A stretch of 15,294 bases of DNA from Syntrophomonadaceae bacterium. Lineage in GTDB: Bacteria; Bacillota; Dethiobacteria; DTU022. The notes under the pieces were generated by a model that did not search any database, was not told the DNA's origin, and saw nothing but the letters and a program-made list of their open reading frames with translations. The stretch covers positions 1 through 15,294 of the forward strand of contig PWMM01000275.1 of NCBI GenBank assembly GCA_003558195.1, written 5' to 3'. Shown here piece by piece: positions 1 to 6,639 of the stretch. Positions within the stretch are counted from its first letter, which is position 1, and every line of letters starts with the position of its first letter. The translations under genes were made by a program, and so were the position numbers.

Positions 1-366
1 GGCCAAAAAGCTAAAGAGACTATCGAAACCCTGGTCAAAGATGTAGAACCGGGTGAGATTTACATGGGCAAGGTAACCCGGATAGAGCGCTACGGGGCTT
101 TCGTGGAAGTGTTACCTGGAAAAGAAGGCTTATTGCATATTTCACACCTTGACCATAACAGGGTTGATAAAACAGAAGATGTAGTAAACCTGGGAGATGA
201 AATTGAAGTTAAAGTTCTTGATATTGATGACAGGGGAAGAATTGATCTTTCCAGGAAAGCTTTATTGCAAAAGCCTCCCGGTGGTGGAAGTGGAGGAAGA
301 CCTCCCCGGAGCGGCGGTAAGCCGCCGCGTGATAATAGGGGAGGCAAGCCGAGATCTAACCGGTAA
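1..366 (+). CDS. pnp: Polyribonucleotide nucleotidyltransferase (PNPase), C-terminal part
   Basis: The reading frame is open from base 1 and ends in TAA, giving the last 121 residues of PNPase; the catalytic RNase PH-like core and most of the KH domain lie upstream of the window. Residues about 18-90 form an S1 RNA-binding domain (GEIYMGKVTRIERYGAFVEV, then EGLLHISHL, then the closing GRIDLSRKAL). The KETIETLVKDVEPGE segment before it matches the KH-S1 linker of the family. PNPase is the phosphate-dependent 3'-5' exoribonuclease of mRNA decay, a trimer in the cytoplasm. After the S1 domain comes a tail of about 30 residues made mainly of Gly, Pro, Arg and Lys, with RGG-like pieces, probably disordered and RNA-binding (inference). 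An ATG at 64 is internal and not a start. A terminator-like hairpin follows the stop. Identification is secure; the gene is cut by the window edge. Confidence 0.95.
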   Translation, partial: GQKAKETIETLVKDVEPGEIYMGKVTRIERYGAFVEVLPGKEGLLHISHLDHNRVDKTEDVVNLGDEIEVKVLDIDDRGRIDLSRKALLQKPPGGGSGGRPPRSGGKPPRDNRGGKPRSNR

Positions 367-379
367 TTAGCATCGTAGA

Positions 380-411
380 CTAAAAAGACCTAATTGCTAG
401 GGTTTTTTTAG
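380..411 (+). terminator. Terminator-like hairpin after pnp
   Basis: CTAAAAAGACC (380-390) pairs with GGTTTTTTTAG (401-411), 11 pairs with one G-U, around a 10-nt loop. The run of seven T at 403-409 lies in the 3' arm, so the fold would terminate in the + direction. It begins 14 nt after the pnp stop and separates pnp from dut. The stem is AT-rich, so efficiency may be modest. Confidence 0.6.
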
Positions 412-498
412 CAGCAGTAAGAATTAATTGTTAATTAATGGATCCCATAACCAGTTTATATAAAAGGTTAGATAAAAGGAAGCTGAAAGGAAATCTCA

Positions 499-957
499 TT
501 GCAGCACAAGACAGTTACCCTGCCCGTTAAAAAAGCTGATCATACAGATGATTTACCTGTTCCCTGCTATATGACAGATGGGGCTTCAGGTTTGGATCTT
601 TATGCTGCTGTTGATAAACCCACCGAAATTGGGCCGGGTAAGGTATTAATGGTTCCTACCGGGCTTTATGTAGCAGTGCCTCCCGGTTTTGAGCTACAGA
701 TCAGGCCCCGCAGCGGGCTGGCTGCTAAATATGGGCTGGGGATTATTAATTCGCCCGGCACTATTGACTCTGATTATCGTGGCGAGATCAAAATAATTGT
801 GATCAACCTGGGATCTGAAAAATATACTATTAAGCGAGGAGACCGGATTGCCCAGATGGTTTTATGTCCGGTATTTAGAGCCGATATTAAAGTAGTATCT
901 AAATTACCGGCCAGTAGCCGAAACGAAGGCGGATTCGGTCATACCGGAAAAGCTTAA
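499..957 (+). CDS. dut: dUTP diphosphatase (dUTPase)
   Basis: Hydrolyses dUTP to dUMP and pyrophosphate, keeping uracil out of DNA and supplying dUMP for dTMP synthesis; trimeric cytoplasmic enzyme. All five family motifs are present in the 152-residue product: ASGLDLYA (29-36), PRSGLAAKYGL (70-80), GTIDSDYRGE (87-96) with the catalytic Asp at 90, RGDRIAQMVL (113-122), and the C-terminal arm RNEGGFGHTG (141-150) that closes over the substrate. Length is normal for the family. The start is TTG at 499, with AAAGGA about 8 nt upstream; no in-frame ATG or GTG gives a better N terminus. RNase J follows after a 39-bp gap with its own ribosome binding site, so the two are probably cotranscribed. The 132-bp gap before dut contains a TATATAAAA stretch near 457, but I could not pair it with a good -35. 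Confidence 0.95.
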   Translation: MQHKTVTLPVKKADHTDDLPVPCYMTDGASGLDLYAAVDKPTEIGPGKVLMVPTGLYVAVPPGFELQIRPRSGLAAKYGLGIINSPGTIDSDYRGEIKIIVINLGSEKYTIKRGDRIAQMVLCPVFRADIKVVSKLPASSRNEGGFGHTGKA

Positions 958-996
958 TCTTTATTAGAGAATGTTTTTTGAGTATGGAGGTTTACT

Positions 997-2685
997 TTGG
1001 CAAAAAAAAATAGAAAATTACAATTAATACCCCTGGGCGGGGTAGGTGAAATAGGAAAAAATATGTTTCTGCTTCAGTACGGGAAGGAAGGTATCTTAAT
1101 GGATGCCGGCTTGAAATTTCCAGATGAAGCTATGCTCGGTGTCGATATAGTGATTCCCGATATTTCCTATATTTTAGAGCATGATCTTGATTTAAAAGGG
1201 ATTATTCTGACTCACGGTCACGAAGATCATATTGGTGCGATTCCCTATATCATTGAAGAGTTAAGAGCTCCCATTTACGGAACTCGTTTAACTCTTGGTT
1301 TGCTTAAAGCAAAGTTCATGGAAAACCCGGTAAATAGTATTGAAACCAACGAGATATGTCCCGATCAAAACCTGATTTTATCTGAAAATTTTAAGTTAAG
1401 CTTTTTTAGAACCAATCACAGTATTCCTGATTCTGTGGGCGTTGCAGTGGAGACCCCGGTAGGGACAGTGGTTTACACCAGTGATTTTAAATTTGATCAA
1501 ACTCCAGTTGATGGGAAAATTACTGAATATCATAAGCTGGCAGAGTTAGGTAAAAATGGGGTTATTGCTGCCTTAATTGACTCTACCAATGCCGATCGGC
1601 CTGGTTATACTTTTTCTGAAAAAGAAGTGGGGGATAGCATTAATGAGATTTTCCGGCTATCTCGAAGCAGGATTATTTTGGCAACCTTTGCATCCAATAT
1701 TCACCGCATTCAACAGGTGATTGATGCAGCAGTGCGGTATGAACGCAAAGTATGTGTTGTTGGCCGCAGTATTGTTAATTCGGTCGATATATCGACTGAG
1801 CTAGGATATTTAAAAATTCCTGAAGGGATGCTCATTGATCCTGACCAGGTCAAGGATTACCCGGTTGATAAAGTAGCTTTGGTTACCACCGGCAGCCAGG
1901 GTGAACCGATGTCAGCCCTGACCAGGATTTCTCAATCAGAGCACCGCCAGGTTTGTATTCAACCTGGCGATACAGTAATCATTGCCGCTAACCCAATTCC
2001 GGGTAACGAAAAACTGGTAGCCAGAACGGTCAATAATCTTTTCCAGCTCAATGCTGAGGTTATTTACAAACCGGTTTCTGGTGTACATGTATCCGGTCAT
2101 GGCAGTGAAGAAGAAATTAAGCTAATGCTTAATTTGCTTTCACCTCAATATGTAGTACCTGTCCATGGAGAATATCGCCAGCAGGCCCAGTGCTCCAAAA
2201 TTGCACATAAACTGGGTATACCAGAAGAAAATGTTTTTTTAACCAAGCCCGGCCATGTGATGGAGTTCTCTTCAAGCGGGGGCAGGATGAATGGTACGGT
2301 TTCTGCGGGCCGGATCCTGGTTGATGGTTTTGGAGTTGGAGATGTTGGCGAAGTGGTTATTCGTGATCGACAAATGCTTTCCGAGGATGGTATCGTAATT
2401 ATAATTCTGGCCATGAACCCGAATAATCAAAAGATCTTATCCGGGCCAGAAATTATAACCCGAGGTTTTGTTTATGTGCGAGAATCGGAAGATATGCTGG
2501 AATCTGCAAAAAAAGAAGTTAATAAAACCATAGACAGGATAGGCCGGCAAAAAATCCAGGACCGCAATAAAATAAAATCGAGAATCAGGGATTCGGCCGC
2601 TACTTATTTTTATAATCAAACCGGGCGAAAACCGATGATCCTGCCAATTATAATTGACATTACTGGTAATAATAAAGCAAAATAA
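997..2685 (+). CDS. rnj: Ribonuclease J (5'-3' exo- and endoribonuclease)
   Basis: A beta-CASP metallo-beta-lactamase RNase of mRNA decay and RNA maturation in Firmicutes, dimeric or tetrameric, cytoplasmic. Product is 562 residues, usual for RNase J. The zinc-binding signature HGHEDH is at 73-78, with further metal ligands at His141 (RTNHSIPDS) and Asp163 (TSDFKFD). The beta-CASP domain covers roughly 210-360, with GRSI near 256 and TTGSQGEP at 297-304, then SGHGS (366-370) and VPVHGE (388-393). A linker and C-terminal domain of about 110 residues complete it. The start is TTG at 997 with GGAGG at 986-990. RNase J1 and J2 cannot be told apart from sequence alone; the locus next to ftsK/spoIIIE is where rnjB sits in B. 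subtilis, but Clostridia often have a single copy. A strong terminator follows the stop. Confidence 0.95.
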   Translation: MAKKNRKLQLIPLGGVGEIGKNMFLLQYGKEGILMDAGLKFPDEAMLGVDIVIPDISYILEHDLDLKGIILTHGHEDHIGAIPYIIEELRAPIYGTRLTLGLLKAKFMENPVNSIETNEICPDQNLILSENFKLSFFRTNHSIPDSVGVAVETPVGTVVYTSDFKFDQTPVDGKITEYHKLAELGKNGVIAALIDSTNADRPGYTFSEKEVGDSINEIFRLSRSRIILATFASNIHRIQQVIDAAVRYERKVCVVGRSIVNSVDISTELGYLKIPEGMLIDPDQVKDYPVDKVALVTTGSQGEPMSALTRISQSEHRQVCIQPGDTVIIAANPIPGNEKLVARTVNNLFQLNAEVIYKPVSGVHVSGHGSEEEIKLMLNLLSPQYVVPVHGEYRQQAQCSKIAHKLGIPEENVFLTKPGHVMEFSSSGGRMNGTVSAGRILVDGFGVGDVGEVVIRDRQMLSEDGIVIIILAMNPNNQKILSGPEIITRGFVYVRESEDMLESAKKEVNKTIDRIGRQKIQDRNKIKSRIRDSAATYFYNQTGRKPMILPIIIDITGNNKAK

Positions 2686-2709
2686 AAAGATTTTTGGAAA
2701 GAAGAAAGT

Positions 2710-2739
2710 GGGAAGCAGATGATATGCTTCCCTTTTTTT
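2710..2739 (+). terminator. Rho-independent terminator after RNase J
   Basis: Perfect 8-bp stem GGGAAGCA (2710-2717) and TGCTTCCC (2725-2732), 7-nt loop, then seven T (2733-2739). The A-rich stretch upstream of the stem could extend pairing with the T-run. It lies 25 nt after the RNase J stop and should end the dut-RNase J transcript. Confidence 0.9.
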
Positions 2740-2848
2740 ATAAATTAAAGGATTTTCTCTGAAGAAGTAGAAAATAAACAACCAGGGGAACTATCAAAAA
2801 ATATGAGCATGCAAATGATTATAGAGTTGAATATTTAATTATATGCTG

Positions 2849-2874
2849 GGCTGCCTTGACCGGGCAGCCTCTTT
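2849..2874 (+). terminator. GC-rich hairpin with weak T-tract, terminator-like
   Basis: GGCTGCC (2849-2855) pairs perfectly with GGCAGCC (2863-2869) around a 7-nt loop, followed by TCTTT. The stem is strong but the T-tract is short and interrupted. It may be a backup terminator or a leader structure for the kinase gene starting at 2931. No other function is evident. Confidence 0.35.
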
Positions 2875-2930
2875 AAGTAAAAAATAATTTTTAACAATTT
2901 CTATTCTATCTGGTGAAAGGAAGGGCACAG

Positions 2931-3809
2931 GTGTACAAATACAAATTCATAGTAAATCCTATAGCTGGAGGAGGAAAAGCAAGTTCATTGGTACCGGTTA
3001 TTGAAAGATGTTTTAAAAATCAAAGCGTGGAATTTGATATATATTGGACGAAAAGGCCCAAAGACGGTATAGAAGTGGCTGAAAAAGCTGCCAGAAACGG
3101 TTTTGAAGTTATTGTAGCCGTTGGAGGTGACGGGACAGTAAACGAAGTTTTAAATGGTATTGTCGGAACAGGAGCAATACTGGCCACAGTTCATGGCGGT
3201 AAAGGTAATGACTTTGCAACTGCTGTTAAGATGCCTTCTGATATTGAAGCTGCCTGCCAAACCCTCTTGATTGGAAAAACGAAAAAGATTGATCTTGGTA
3301 AAGTGTTGGATCGGTATTTTATTAATTCTGTCGGGATAGGTTTTGATGCCGAGGTAGCTAACAGGGTTAACAATGGTATAAAATACATGAAAGGGCCAGC
3401 TGCCTATACTTATGCTTTTTTAGAAAAGCTTATGTCTTATCATTCAGTTGAGGCCCTGGTAGATTTAGGTAACAACGCTCAAAAGCTTAAACCACTTTTG
3501 ATTGCTGTAGGAATAGGTCAAGCTTATGGAGGGGGAATGAGGATAGTCCCCGATGCGATCCAGGATGACGGTTTTTTTGATATCTGCATTTTTGATGATA
3601 CATTACCCCGGTTGGCCCTGATCTATCATTTTCCAAAGGTTTTCTTTGGCAAACTAAAAAACCTTAAACAGGCCCACATGTACCGGTCAAAAGAGTTAAC
3701 AGTTAGGCTCAGTGAGCCAAGGTATATTCATATGGAAGGAGAAATTCTTTTTAGTGATCAGATGCAATTTACTATTCAACCGCTGGGAATGACTGTCTTA
3801 ACCGGGTGA
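2931..3809 (+). CDS. Diacylglycerol/sphingosine kinase-family lipid kinase (DgkB/YegS/BmrU type)
   Basis: Probable ATP-dependent lipid kinase acting at the inner face of the membrane. Firmicute relatives phosphorylate diacylglycerol to return it to phospholipid synthesis, but substrates in this family vary. Visible motifs in the 292-residue product: NPIAGGGK (9-16), the nucleotide-binding GGDGTVNEVLNG (65-76), HGGKGNDFA (88-96), the GIGFDAEVA segment, YGGGMRIVPDA with the following DDGFFDI, and MEGE (268-271), in the place of the usual DGE. The GTGND core common in the family reads GKGND here. I chose GTG at 2931 because AAGGAAGGG sits 5 nt upstream and it yields the usual N terminus of a few residues before the FIVNP strand; GTG at 2913 adds six residues without a ribosome site. 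The gene stands alone between terminator-like hairpins. Family assignment is firm, substrate is not. Confidence 0.88.
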   Translation: MYKYKFIVNPIAGGGKASSLVPVIERCFKNQSVEFDIYWTKRPKDGIEVAEKAARNGFEVIVAVGGDGTVNEVLNGIVGTGAILATVHGGKGNDFATAVKMPSDIEAACQTLLIGKTKKIDLGKVLDRYFINSVGIGFDAEVANRVNNGIKYMKGPAAYTYAFLEKLMSYHSVEALVDLGNNAQKLKPLLIAVGIGQAYGGGMRIVPDAIQDDGFFDICIFDDTLPRLALIYHFPKVFFGKLKNLKQAHMYRSKELTVRLSEPRYIHMEGEILFSDQMQFTIQPLGMTVLTG

Positions 3810-3843
3810 TTTAATCTTAAATAATTAACAAAGGCAGTCTTTT
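3791..3843 (+). terminator. Possible terminator overlapping the end of the lipid kinase gene
   Basis: GACTGTCTT (3791-3799) pairs with AAGGCAGTC (3831-3839), 9 pairs with one G-U, followed by TTTT (3840-3843). The loop is 31 nt, large for a terminator, and contains the stop codon at 3807-3809; AT-rich inner pairing could compact it. It separates this gene from the ftsK promoter. Confidence 0.4.
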
Positions 3844-3889
3844 CATAGAGGAAGAATAGCTAAAGGTTGTAAAATTTCCCGGGGCTGAC

Positions 3890-3918
3890 TTTACTTTAGC
3901 GAACAGATGTTTTATAAT
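3890..3918 (+). promoter_or_regulatory. Sigma-A-type promoter of ftsK/spoIIIE
   Basis: TTTACT (3890-3895), a 17-bp spacer, then a perfect TATAAT (3913-3918). It lies about 50 bp before the ftsK start and is one of the best sigma-A-like matches in the window. A LexA-like site fills the spacer between its two hexamers. Confidence 0.7.
3900..3913 (+). promoter_or_regulatory. Near-consensus LexA (SOS) operator in the ftsK promoter
   Basis: The 14-mer CGAACAGATGTTTT matches the Gram-positive LexA/DinR consensus CGAACRNRYGTTYC at all positions but the last. It occupies the spacer and touches the -10 of the promoter at 3890-3918, where repressor binding would block RNA polymerase. The match is direct; SOS control of this gene is inference. 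Confidence 0.6.
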
Positions 3919-3969
3919 GCACTGTAGTTAAAATCGTGATAATGTGTACAACAGGGTGGGAGAAATAAT

Positions 3970-6282
3970 ATGGCCAGAAAGCGAAAAAAACGTTCTACTC
4001 TTGATATGCAGGGCCAAATAAAAGGGATCCTCTTGATTGCCCTGGCCATATTCTGTTATGTTGGCCTGGAGCATACAGATCAGACCGGTGGCCTGGGTTT
4101 TGTCATTAATACCATCTTAAAAACCCTGGCCGGCGAAGCAGCACTCATGATCCCTGTTATAATCGGGGTTTTCGGCCTCCGTTTTATCACTTCCGGAGAA
4201 AAATTTAATTTGAAAACACGCCTTTTGGGTTTGGGTCTATTCGCTCTGCTTGCCATGATCTGGGTACATTTACAATTTATGATCGGGAATATTCCTTACT
4301 TAGCTGCAGATAACCTGGTAATGGGGAGCTTCTTGCCTGGTTTAAGCGGTGAAGGAGGTGGAATAGTGGGGGCATTTTTTGCCGTAGCTTTCTATTTCTC
4401 CATTGGTTTAACAGGCAGCCGGATCTTACTTACTGCCCTGGCCTTGATATCAGCATTGCTGGTTATTAATATTTCATTAAATCACATTTTAAATATTTTA
4501 CTGAAAACCCTTGGTAAGTTTTATCTTAGTTTTAAAAAAATGATCTTAAGGCTTTTTAAACTGACTGAAAAGGGAGTAAATAATTCAAAACTTAAACTTA
4601 AAGAAAGCTCTGAGAAACGAAAAAGAACACCAGAAATAAGTACTCCAGGTTCAGAATTAAACCAGGCGCTAGAAAAAGAACCGGAACTACCAGTGCAGGT
4701 TTGGAATGAACCCGGCCCAAAAGATGACCATGCAAGCACAGGTAACTATCAACAGGAAAGACAACTGGTAATCAAGGATTTTCCAAAAAGTTACAATGGC
4801 AATGAGGAGATGCCTTCCATTGTGGGTTCAAAAGAGAAATCCTTTGCAGGTTATATTTTTCCTGGTCTTGATTTGCTTTCAATGCCCCGCTCTAACGGTA
4901 ATCATCATTTGAAAAACAGCAGGGAGCGGGCGCGCAAATTGGAGCAAACCTTGCGTAACTTTGGAGTGCAGGCCAGGGTTACCCACGTTCAAGCCGGTCC
5001 AACGGTGACCAGGTTTGAAGTGCAGCCGGAGGCAGGGGTCAAAGTTAGCAAAATTATCGGTTTGTCAGACGATCTGGCATTAAACCTGGCTGCTCCCCTG
5101 GTAAGAATTGAAGCTCCCATACCCGGAAAGGCAGCCCTGGGCATAGAGGTTCCAAACAGTGTTATCTCCCTGGTCCACTTACGGGAAGTGATTGAAGAAA
5201 ATAGTTTTATCAATAATACATCCCCCCTGACCATCGCCCTGGGTAAAGATATTACCGGAGTCCCGGTAATTGCCGATCTGGCTAAAATGCCCCATCTTTT
5301 AATCGCCGGTGCTACCGGAGCAGGGAAAAGTGTCTGTTTAAATACACTAATAACCAGCATTCTTTATAAAGCCCATCCTGAAAGGCTGCGCTTTATGATG
5401 ATTGATCCCAAGGTTGTAGAATTAAGCACGTATAATAGTATTCCACACCTCTTAATGCCGGTAATTACGGATCCACGTAAAGCCTCCCTGGCCTTAAGGA
5501 ATATGGTTCGCGAAATGGGCCGCCGGTATGAATTGTTTGCCCGCCTGGAAGCGCGAGATATAAATACTTATAACCAAATGGCAGCCAGAGATAGCGATTT
5601 GGAAAAACTGCCCTATATTGTGGTCATCATAGACGAATTGGCCGATCTTATGCACGTATCACCTGGAGATGTAGAAGATGCTATAGCCCGCCTGGCACAG
5701 ATGTCCAGGGCAGCGGGTATTCATTTGGTTGTAGCCACCCAGAGGCCGTCAGTTGATGTTTTAACCGGGATCATCAAGGCCAATATCACTTCCAGGATCG
5801 CTTTTACAGTTTCTTCCCAATTTGACTCACGTACGATTTTAGACATGAGCGGAGCAGAAAAACTACTTGGCAGGGGAGATATGCTTTTTTACCCGGTGGG
5901 AGCTGTCAAACCTTTTAGGGTTCAGGGTGCTTTTATCAGCGAAGACGAAGTTAAAAAAGTTACCGATTTTATTAAAGAACAGGGGCTGGTGGAACCTGAA
6001 GAAAACAGCGCTTTCCTTGAGACGGCAGAGGAAAAAGAGGAAGAAGAATCAGATGCCCTGTTTGCTGAAGCCGTGGACCTGGTGGTCAGGACCGGCCAGG
6101 CTTCTATATCACTTTTGCAAAGGCGTTTTCGAATTGGTTATACCAGGGCGGCCCGCTTAATTGACGACCTGGAAAGAAAAGGCATAGTCGGACAGTTTGA
6201 GGGTAGTAAACCCAGGGAAATCCTGGTTACTCCTGAGCAGGCTGCCCAAATTTGCGAGGAAGTCAGACCGGATAAAGGTTAA
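3970..6282 (+). CDS. ftsK: DNA translocase FtsK/SpoIIIE
   Basis: Membrane-anchored ATP-driven double-stranded DNA pump that clears chromosomes from the division septum and, in spore formers, moves DNA into the forespore. The 770-residue product is the normal size. Four or more hydrophobic segments lie in residues 17-175 (near 18-33, 55-75, 84-105 and 130-170), then a charged low-complexity linker (about 200-310). The motor follows: Walker A GATGAGKS (447-454), Walker B VVIIDELADL with Asp555-Glu556, and VATQRPSVDVLTG (588-600). The C-terminal gamma winged-helix domain (about 695-760), which reads DNA direction signals, is complete. Start ATG at 3970 has GGTGGGAG about 7 nt upstream. The gene has its own promoter with a LexA-like box and is followed by a terminator, so it is probably transcribed alone. 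Sequence does not separate the FtsK and SpoIIIE roles. Confidence 0.95.
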   Translation: MARKRKKRSTLDMQGQIKGILLIALAIFCYVGLEHTDQTGGLGFVINTILKTLAGEAALMIPVIIGVFGLRFITSGEKFNLKTRLLGLGLFALLAMIWVHLQFMIGNIPYLAADNLVMGSFLPGLSGEGGGIVGAFFAVAFYFSIGLTGSRILLTALALISALLVINISLNHILNILLKTLGKFYLSFKKMILRLFKLTEKGVNNSKLKLKESSEKRKRTPEISTPGSELNQALEKEPELPVQVWNEPGPKDDHASTGNYQQERQLVIKDFPKSYNGNEEMPSIVGSKEKSFAGYIFPGLDLLSMPRSNGNHHLKNSRERARKLEQTLRNFGVQARVTHVQAGPTVTRFEVQPEAGVKVSKIIGLSDDLALNLAAPLVRIEAPIPGKAALGIEVPNSVISLVHLREVIEENSFINNTSPLTIALGKDITGVPVIADLAKMPHLLIAGATGAGKSVCLNTLITSILYKAHPERLRFMMIDPKVVELSTYNSIPHLLMPVITDPRKASLALRNMVREMGRRYELFARLEARDINTYNQMAARDSDLEKLPYIVVIIDELADLMHVSPGDVEDAIARLAQMSRAAGIHLVVATQRPSVDVLTGIIKANITSRIAFTVSSQFDSRTILDMSGAEKLLGRGDMLFYPVGAVKPFRVQGAFISEDEVKKVTDFIKEQGLVEPEENSAFLETAEEKEEEESDALFAEAVDLVVRTGQASISLLQRRFRIGYTRAARLIDDLERKGIVGQFEGSKPREILVTPEQAAQICEEVRPDKG

Positions 6283-6320
6283 GAGCTTAGAATAGCGAGA
6301 GTATACTTCATCGAACGGTT

Positions 6321-6346
6321 CCTGGCTTAAACTACCAGGCTTTTTT
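6321..6346 (+). terminator. Rho-independent terminator after ftsK
   Basis: CCTGG (6321-6325) pairs with CCAGG (6335-6339) around a 9-nt loop, followed by C and six T (6341-6346). The stem is short but GC-rich and starts 39 nt after the ftsK stop. A small GAACGGTTC inverted repeat lies just upstream. Confidence 0.6.
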
Positions 6347-6639
6347 AATGTTACTGGATTTAATTGAAATGGGCGTAAAAAACAGGTATGATAATAACTG
6401 GTGTAAAGAAGCCTTATCAAATTGAAAGGAAAACTGGCCTGTTACCAGGCGAAAAAGAATTATTATCCTTAAAAATGCTTGTAATTGTTTTCATCCACCA
6501 GGTCGTATCTATTGATCAAAGATTTTTAGGTCATATAAAGAGGTTCGGCCAGACTGAGCGAGTTAAAGCTAAAAAGTTGCAGTACCACATTAACTGAACT
6601 GCAAGCACAGAAAAATATCATAGAAAGCAGGGATAATAG
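6347..6639 (+). other. Non-coding stretch between ftsK and rimO
   Basis: I see no convincing gene here. A 69-codon frame from ATG 6388 to 6597 is open but has no properly spaced ribosome site, no recognisable motif, and contains the promoter at 6512-6539. Near the end, TTGCAGT (6577-6583) and ACTGCAA (6598-6604) form a 7-bp stem with a 14-nt loop inside the expected rimO leader, without a T-tract. Confidence 0.5.
6512..6539 (+). promoter_or_regulatory. Probable sigma-A-type promoter of the rimO operon
   Basis: TTGATC (6512-6517), a 16-bp spacer, and TATAAA (6534-6539). Transcription would start near 6546, leaving a leader of about 95 nt before the proposed rimO start. It lies after the ftsK terminator, which makes a fresh promoter likely. 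Confidence 0.5.

Noticed and set aside
6446..6457. ACCAGGCGAAAA repeated near 12259
   Set aside because: A 12-mer pair is within chance expectation for this window and no longer similarity extends from it.
6388..6597. 69-codon open frame between ftsK and rimO
   Set aside because: No properly spaced ribosome site, no recognisable motif or composition bias, and it contains a good promoter (6512-6539) and the arm of a hairpin; treated as non-coding.
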